36,272 nucleotides of DNA from Clostridiales bacterium NK3B98. Lineage in GTDB: Bacteria > Bacillota > Clostridia > Oscillospirales > Oscillospiraceae. The position numbers were made by a program, and so were the translations under genes. Below the pieces are notes generated by a model. The model was not told where the DNA came from and did no database searches. It saw only the letters and a program-made list of their open reading frames with translations. Of the stretch, positions 32,035 through 36,272 are shown one piece after another. The stretch is taken from the NCBI GenBank assembly GCA_000421005.1, contig ATWA01000020.1, positions 1 through 36,272 on the forward strand, in the 5' to 3' direction. Within the stretch, counting starts at the first letter, position 1; every line of letters starts with the position of its first letter.

Positions 32035-32057
32035 CCCCGGTCTGATAAAGGCCGGGG
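32035..32057. repeat. Third hairpin of the junction element
   Basis: CCCCGG (32035-32040) pairs with CCGGGG (32052-32057) around an 11-nt loop. A competing GGGG/CCCC pairing exists at 32023-32038. It may be a degenerate third block. Confidence 0.5.
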
Positions 32058-32116
32058 CCATCGCCCATCCCGGTAAACTTGTCAGAGAAGATATAGCAAA
32101 CTCGGAGGACAGAGCA

Positions 32117-32749
32117 ATGGCTTTTGATTTCAAAAAAGAATATAAAGAATTCTACATGCCAAAGAACAAACCCGGCATCGTAACCGTTCCGCCCATGAAT
32201 TTTATCGCCGTTCGAGGACAGGGCGACCCCAATCAGGAGGATGGCGAATACAAGCAGTCCATCGGGCTGCTGTATGGCATCGCCTTTACCATCAAGATGA
32301 GCAAAATGGGGGATCACCGTATCGAGGGCTATTTCGATTACGTCGTTCCTCCGCTGGAAGGCTTCTGGTGGCAGGACGGGGTTCAGGGCATTGACTATGC
32401 GCACAAAGATGCCTTTCAGTGGATCTCCGTGATCCGTCTGCCCGATTTCGTGACCGCAGATGATTTTGCGTGGGCCGTCGGGGAAGCGACAAGAAAAAAG
32501 AAGACAGACTTCTCGAAGGCAGAGTTCCTAACCTATGATGAGGGGCTGTGCGTTCAATGCATGCATGTAGGTTCCTATGACAATGAACCCGCTACGGTTG
32601 CCCGGATGCATGAATACATGGAGTCCCAGGGATATGTGCTGGACATAACAAGTCAAAGAATGCACCATGAGATCTATTTGAGCGACGCAAGAAAAGTGGC
32701 GCCGGAAAAGCTGAAAACGGTGATCCGGCACCCGATCCGAAAGGGATAA
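32117..32749 (+). CDS. GyrI-like small-molecule-binding protein
   Basis: The protein has 210 aa. The whole sequence is a GyrI-like domain without a DNA-binding part (VPPMNFIAVRGQGDPN, GYFDYVVPPLEGFWWQ, EIYLSDAR). The family binds or hydrolyses small toxic molecules. The start has GGAGGA about 11 nt upstream. The gene is separated from the MerR-GyrI gene by the junction element, which may have been inserted into a former operon. Confidence 0.85.
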   Translation: MAFDFKKEYKEFYMPKNKPGIVTVPPMNFIAVRGQGDPNQEDGEYKQSIGLLYGIAFTIKMSKMGDHRIEGYFDYVVPPLEGFWWQDGVQGIDYAHKDAFQWISVIRLPDFVTADDFAWAVGEATRKKKTDFSKAEFLTYDEGLCVQCMHVGSYDNEPATVARMHEYMESQGYVLDITSQRMHHEIYLSDARKVAPEKLKTVIRHPIRKG

Positions 32750-32778
32750 CGGCCGGACAGATCCGAGCAGGAAATGAC

Positions 32779-32807
32779 AGGACAATTTCCGTTTTGAGAG
32801 ATACAAT
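32779..32807 (+). promoter_or_regulatory. Promoter of AraC-GyrI gene
   Basis: AGGACA, 17 bp, TACAAT, 30 bases before the start codon; a moderate match to sigma-70. Confidence 0.5.
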
Positions 32808-32836
32808 GATCCTATCAAGGGACGGAGGATCTGCCG

Positions 32837-33730
32837 ATGGAGTGGCTTAGCAGTATTCGTACAGCGATCGATTATATGGAAGAGCATCTGACCGACGACA
32901 TCAGTGCGCAGGATGTGGCTGCCCGGGTGCATCTTTCCCCGTTCTTCCTCCAGAGGGGCTTTTCGCTGATGACCGGCTATGGAATCGGAGAATACATGCG
33001 AAACCGCAGACTGTATCAAGCGGCACGGGACCTCAAAGAGACAGAAGACAAGGTGATCGAGATTGCCCTTCGGTACCGCTATGAAACGCCGGAGAGCTTC
33101 ACAAAAGCATTCTCCCGTTTTCACGGTGCGACGCCTTCGCAGGTCCGTGACGGAGCCGTCGGAAAAGTCTTTCTTCCCCTGACGATCAAATTATCAGTAC
33201 AAGGAGGCAGTCAAATGAATGTTAAAATCGCTCCCATGTTTCCGTTCAAAGTCATCGGCTTCCAGAAGATTTTTGATAATGAAACGGCTTATGCTGAAAT
33301 TCCGAAGTTCTGGAATGAAACCTGTGAGAAGTATGCCAACAGTGTTTATGCGGGAAATGCGCCCTCAAATCCCTATGAGCAGGCCCTGGTGGACAACTGC
33401 ATCGGGGAATATGGCGTCTGCATCGACGATATCGGCGGAGGCAAATTCCGTTATCTGATCGCGGGCAAGTACACGGGTGGCGCGGTACCGGAGGGAATGG
33501 TGGTCTACGAGTTTCCAAGGAACGAGTGGGCGGTTTTCGATTGCATCGGTCCGAATCCTCAGACACTGCAAAGCGTAAACACCCGAATCTTCTCAGAATG
33601 GCTGCCCGGCAATCCGGATTATGAGCTCAGCGGAAATGCAACGGTTGAGTGGTATGACTGTGTAAACGGAGAAATGACGGACCCGGATTATCACAGTGCG
33701 ATCTGGGTGCCGGTGAAGAGAAAAAAGTAA
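32837..33730 (+). CDS. AraC-family regulator with GyrI-like effector domain
   Basis: The protein has 297 aa. Two helix-turn-helix motifs at residues about 20-105 (LTDDISAQDVAARVHLSPFF, then IEIALRYRYETPESFTKAFS) form the AraC DNA-binding domain. The rest (from about 125) is a GyrI-like ligand domain (IAPMFPFKVIGFQKIF, then WEWYDC-like end). This is the Rob-like order with the DNA-binding part first. GGAGG lies about 9 nt before ATG. A strong terminator follows. Confidence 0.92.
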   Translation: MEWLSSIRTAIDYMEEHLTDDISAQDVAARVHLSPFFLQRGFSLMTGYGIGEYMRNRRLYQAARDLKETEDKVIEIALRYRYETPESFTKAFSRFHGATPSQVRDGAVGKVFLPLTIKLSVQGGSQMNVKIAPMFPFKVIGFQKIFDNETAYAEIPKFWNETCEKYANSVYAGNAPSNPYEQALVDNCIGEYGVCIDDIGGGKFRYLIAGKYTGGAVPEGMVVYEFPRNEWAVFDCIGPNPQTLQSVNTRIFSEWLPGNPDYELSGNATVEWYDCVNGEMTDPDYHSAIWVPVKRKK

Positions 33731-33760
33731 GCATATTAACAATTACAGCGCTATACCGTA

Positions 33761-33808
33761 AAAAAGGAAGATGACCTGCACATGAAAATGCAGATCATCT
33801 TCCTTTTT
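33761..33808. terminator. Bidirectional intrinsic terminator
   Basis: AAAAAGGAAGATGA-C-CTGCA pairs with TGCAG-A-TCATCTTCCTTTTT around an 8-base loop (one mismatch). It has a T-run on both strands and serves the AraC-GyrI gene and the converging cupin/flavin reductase genes. Confidence 0.9.
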
Positions 33809-33875
33809 ATTGCCAACCCTGCCAGCCAGATGCCCAAATCAGTTTGTCTTTCAAAACTGTCTTATGAACACCCAG

Positions 33876-34031
33876 CTATTGCGCGTGGGTTCCAATGGAT
33901 GAGTGAGGATGCAGCACCGTTGATATGAGCCTGTACTTTTCATCGTTCACCATCCGCACCGTCAGTGTTCCCGTACCGCCATTCATGCCAGGGATCGTCA
34001 CAGGATCGATGCTATTAAAATCAATCCGCAT
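33876..34031 (-). pseudogene. Truncated cupin-domain protein
   Basis: The first 51 residues (MRIDFNSIDPVTIPGMN, then HPHSSIGTHAQ) match the start of small single-domain cupins, ending just at the first metal-binding His motif. The protein then stops. The remaining half of the barrel is missing and the shared terminator follows. The ATG is 1 base after the flavin reductase stop, so it was cotranscribed. Confidence 0.65.
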
Positions 34032-34032
34032 A

Positions 34033-34479
34033 TCACATCGGCAGGTCGGCAATGTGAAGCGCATCGCCGCCGTTTTCCTTTCCAGACAGCATCTGGAGAT
34101 AGAGCACGTTTTCCGCTTCGATGCCGGAAAGGAGGAGAATGTCGATCACCTGACACTTCACCTCGGCTCTTGCTCCGCTGATCAGAATGGCTCCATCGTC
34201 AACGGAATAATCGACACCCGCCAGCTTATCCGTATCAGCGGAATGCTTCTGCAGGTCGCCAAGCTGGAAGGCAATCATCATCTGGGCCTTATTCAGATTG
34301 GAAAAGCCGACGATGTCGCCCTTCTCCAAAGCCTGCCCGGTGGTGCTCTGCGGCCCGACACAGCAGATCAGCTTGTCCGCACCGGCCTGCGTACACCAGG
34401 CACAGCACATTCCGTAGTTTTTCCCGTTTTTCTGCATGGCAAGGATGTTCACATTGTGGTCAATCGCCTTGATTTCCAT
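34033..34479 (-). CDS. Flavin reductase-like domain protein
   Basis: The protein has 148 aa with the FMN-binding split-barrel pattern of flavin reductase-like proteins: AWCTQAGADKLICCVGPQST, then KGDIVGFSNLNKAQ, and a late HIADLP. AAAGGGG lies about 9 nt before ATG. Its upstream DNA is occupied by the IS110 element, which may have changed its promoter. Confidence 0.8.
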   Translation of the reverse strand: MEIKAIDHNVNILAMQKNGKNYGMCCAWCTQAGADKLICCVGPQSTTGQALEKGDIVGFSNLNKAQMMIAFQLGDLQKHSADTDKLAGVDYSVDDGAILISGARAEVKCQVIDILLLSGIEAENVLYLQMLSGKENGGDALHIADLPM

Positions 34480-34504
34480 AAGTCTAACCCCTTTCTGGTT
34501 CCGC

Positions 34505-34533
34505 TTGACACATTCATCTGAGTTCGATATAAT
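34505..34533 (+). promoter_or_regulatory. Consensus promoter at the left end of the IS110 element
   Basis: TTGACA (34505-34510), 17 bp, TATAAT (34528-34533): perfect consensus. It points at the bridge-RNA region and transposase. Part of it may be host flank. Confidence 0.75.
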
Positions 34534-34561
34534 TATGGGTCAATCATAATTTCTATTACAA
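34532..34561 (-). promoter_or_regulatory. Possible promoter of flavin reductase gene
   Basis: On the minus strand TTGTAA (34561-34556), 18 bp, CATAAT (34537-34532). It overlaps the -10 of the plus-strand promoter. Confidence 0.4.
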
Positions 34562-34760
34562 TAAGTTTGGTTGGGAGCCTAGCATCCGGCTGGGCTTCTT
34601 TCCATTTCATGCCTAAGCTACAATAAGGGGAGCAACTGGCTGACCTACATTTTATTGGGTTATTATATCCGCCCCACAGACTGTCAGCCATCCCCCTGTT
34701 GTAGCATTCGGTTTAAGCAGGTTGAGCCTAAAGTGTTCATGTCACCCAATAGATTGAATC
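34540..34760 (+). ncRNA. Candidate IS110 bridge RNA
   Basis: A long stem-loop at 34617-34705 has three stacked helices: GCTACAA/TTGTAGC, AGGGG/CCCCT and TGGCTGAC/GTCAGCCA. It carries a 38-base terminal loop, the form of a bridge-RNA binding loop. Loop bases CCCACAGA (34673-34680) are complementary to TCTGTGGG at 36147-36154, next to the right end of the element. The position upstream of the transposase fits the IS110 subgroup. Confidence 0.6.
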
Positions 34761-34815
34761 GGCAATGAGAAAAAGATGGTACCCGGTTGCTCAATTCAGA
34801 ATTGGAGGATTGACA

Positions 34816-36024
34816 ATGAACGCAGTAGGCATTGATATCGCAAAGGGAAAGAGTATGGTCGCTGTAATGCGGCCCTTTGGCGAGGTGGTGCTCACTCCCT
34901 TTGAGATTTCTCATACTGACAAAGACCTGATCGACCTGGCTAAGATGCTCAAGTCCCTACCAGGCGAGACCCGTGTGGTGATGGAAGCCACAGGAAGCTA
35001 CCATATGCCCGTTGCCTGGATGCTCTATAACTCGGGGCTATATGTTTCTGTTGTCAATGCAGTGCTGGTGCATGACTACGGAAACAACAGTTTAAGACGT
35101 GCCAAGACAGACAAGAAAGATGCAGTGAAACTGGCCAATTATGCGCTCGATCGCTGGCTCTCACTTCCGAAATTTGCCCCGGAGGAAGAGAATCGGCAGC
35201 TATTGAAGACATGCTACCGCCAGTACCAGCAGTATTCCAAGGTTAATACAGCCCTCAGCAACAATTTGATTTCTCTGCTCGACAACGTGTTTCCCAATGT
35301 GAATCGGCTCTTCAAAAGTCCTCTGCGTACCGACGGCAGTGTAAAATGGGTAGATTTTGTTGATTCTTTCTGGCATCAAGAATGTGTTAGCACAGTTTCA
35401 CTGAAGGTCTTTGCCGCAAAATACCAGAAGTGGTGTGAAAAGCATAGATACCACTTTTCACAACAGAAAGCTGAGAAAATCTACACCGCAGCGAAATCCG
35501 CCTTCACAGCAATGCCCAAAACCGATGCCGTGAAGTGCATGGTGCGGCAGGCAGTTTCTGCCCTTCGAGCATGTTCCAAAGTATTGGCCGAGTTGGGCAA
35601 GCAAATGCTCTCACTGGCCTCCTCGTTGCCGGAATACCCTGTTGTCATGAAGATGTTCGGCGTAGGTCCTACACTCGGTCCCCAACTCATGGCAGAGATT
35701 GGCGATGTGCGCCGTTTCCATTCCAAAAAGGCGCTGGTGGCCTATGCCGGAATCGATTCACCCCCGGATGATTCCGGACAGGTTGTGGGCAAACACAAGA
35801 AAATGAGCAAAGTTGGTTCCTCTGCTCTCCGCAGGACGCTGTTTCTCGTTATGTCCATCTACCTTCAGACTGCTCCACAGGACGAACCTGTGTTCCAGTT
35901 CATGGACAGAAAGCGAGCGCAGGGAAAGCCCTACAAGGTTTACATGATGGCTTCTGCCAATAAGTTTCTCCGTCGATATTATGCACTCGTAAAAGCGCAT
36001 CTCAACACGATAGGCTTTCTCTAA
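34816..36024 (+). CDS. IS110-family transposase (RNA-guided recombinase type)
   Basis: The protein has 402 aa. The N-terminal DEDD RuvC-like domain has GIDIAKGKS, VMEATGSYH and TDKKDAVKLA. The C-terminal Transposase_20 domain has KMFGVGPTLGPQLMAEIGDV and YAGIDSPPDDSGQ, holding the catalytic serine region. It appears full length. GGAGG lies 8 nt before the chosen ATG, and the longer frame to 34765 lacks a site. Such enzymes recombine DNA using the element-encoded bridge RNA. Confidence 0.93.
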   Translation: MNAVGIDIAKGKSMVAVMRPFGEVVLTPFEISHTDKDLIDLAKMLKSLPGETRVVMEATGSYHMPVAWMLYNSGLYVSVVNAVLVHDYGNNSLRRAKTDKKDAVKLANYALDRWLSLPKFAPEEENRQLLKTCYRQYQQYSKVNTALSNNLISLLDNVFPNVNRLFKSPLRTDGSVKWVDFVDSFWHQECVSTVSLKVFAAKYQKWCEKHRYHFSQQKAEKIYTAAKSAFTAMPKTDAVKCMVRQAVSALRACSKVLAELGKQMLSLASSLPEYPVVMKMFGVGPTLGPQLMAEIGDVRRFHSKKALVAYAGIDSPPDDSGQVVGKHKKMSKVGSSALRRTLFLVMSIYLQTAPQDEPVFQFMDRKRAQGKPYKVYMMASANKFLRRYYALVKAHLNTIGFL

Positions 36025-36153
36025 CCTTTTTCTTCATTATGAGGCTGGCCGCCGCTTCAAAAATGAAGCGCTCAACGGCTTGATTTGTTATACACATCTT
36101 TTCTTGTTCAAATTTTTGCTTTGAGGGCTTGACTTTTGTTAGCAGGTCTGTGG

Positions 36154-36269
36154 GATGGGTAGCATACCCATCAGCCTATGTCAAGGCATCGGCTGACGCA
36201 TCGCTGCAAGCGGCCTTGACATAGCCTGCTGTGTATGCAATGGGTAAAGAAACGGGATGCAAGCATCCC
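36154..36269. repeat. Palindrome cluster beyond the IS110 right end
   Basis: Three hairpins follow each other: GATGGGTA/TACCCATC (loop GCA), GCCTATGTCAAGGC/GCCTTGACATAGCC (one mismatch, 25-nt loop, 36174-36226) and GGGATGC/GCATCCC (36254-36269). The window ends here, so the full structure is not visible. Confidence 0.6.
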
Positions 36270-36272
36270 TCT

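Larger units (their letters stand above)
34518..36149 (+). mobile_element. IS110-family insertion sequence (approximate ends)
   Basis: One DEDD transposase gene is flanked by about 300 bases of structured non-coding DNA on the left and about 125 on the right. There are no terminal inverted repeats, as usual in the family. The right end is placed at the CT dinucleotide 36148-36149 because a bridge-RNA loop segment is complementary to the bases there. The left end is a guess at a CT near 34518. Both ends could be off by tens of bases. Confidence 0.6.

Noticed and set aside
31834-32057. Junction element as a simple terminator
   Set aside because: It is far too elaborate, and the only T-tract is inside an arm of block 2; termination could be a side effect but does not explain the design.

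Overview
The window looks like chromosomal accessory DNA of a Gram-positive gut Clostridia, probably Oscillospirales/Ruminococcaceae-like. The grounds are near-consensus AGGAGG ribosome sites, a sortase-assembled pilus, DUF3789/TnpW-type conjugative-element genes, an intermediate GC content, and many small genes of a kind common in that group. The species cannot be named from the sequence. There is no rRNA, tRNA or CRISPR array.

Layout. 1-3.4 kb: the end of a truncated gene, then two OLD/AbiL-type AAA ATPases pointing away from each other around a three-gene micro-operon (34-aa membrane peptide, DUF3789, TnpW-like). 3.5-11 kb, minus strand: a pilus locus reading sigma-like factor, thioester-type tip adhesin (LPATG), backbone pilin (LPKTG), then two sortases. 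Every junction there carries an RNA hairpin or an overlap. 11.5-13 kb: an SRAP DNA-protein-crosslink protein, an XRE regulator and a zinc-ribbon protein. 13-25.8 kb, plus strand: a long co-directional train of small accessory genes. It holds a TetR regulator with a perfect auto-operator, a nucleotidyltransferase, an isochorismatase with an in-frame stop, a HEAT protein, a flavodoxin-like reductase, two yjdF copies, a lipoprotein, a CDP-alcohol phosphotransferase, a VOC protein, GNATs, an esterase, an NSR-like S41 peptidase, a PAP2 protein, an XRE membrane regulator, a methyltransferase, a DUF998 protein and an acyltransferase. Broken stubs of other genes lie between them. 26-30.8 kb: a response regulator, sensor kinase, ABC ATPase and FtsX-type permease operon. 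Together with the S41 peptidase it suggests antimicrobial-peptide defence. 31-33.7 kb: three successive genes with GyrI-like ligand-binding domains (MerR-GyrI, GyrI alone, AraC-GyrI). 33.9-34.5 kb, minus strand: a flavin reductase and a truncated cupin. 34.5-36.15 kb: an IS110-family element with a visible bridge-RNA candidate, followed by a cluster of palindromes.

The most unusual sequence is the gap between the MerR-GyrI and GyrI genes (31834-32057). Two tandem blocks of 88 and 80 bases each fold into a closed four-way junction, an outer stem enclosing three hairpins, with almost no unpaired bases at the junction. I know of no named element with this architecture.

A second pattern is a set of single-base length changes in short A-tracts that break or alter genes (tip adhesin end, sigma-like gene, lipoprotein, second yjdF). 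They are either assembly errors or real slippage, and reads would have to be checked. Start sites were chosen by ribosome-site spacing, and several differ from the longest open frame because the longer frame would include the gene's own promoter.
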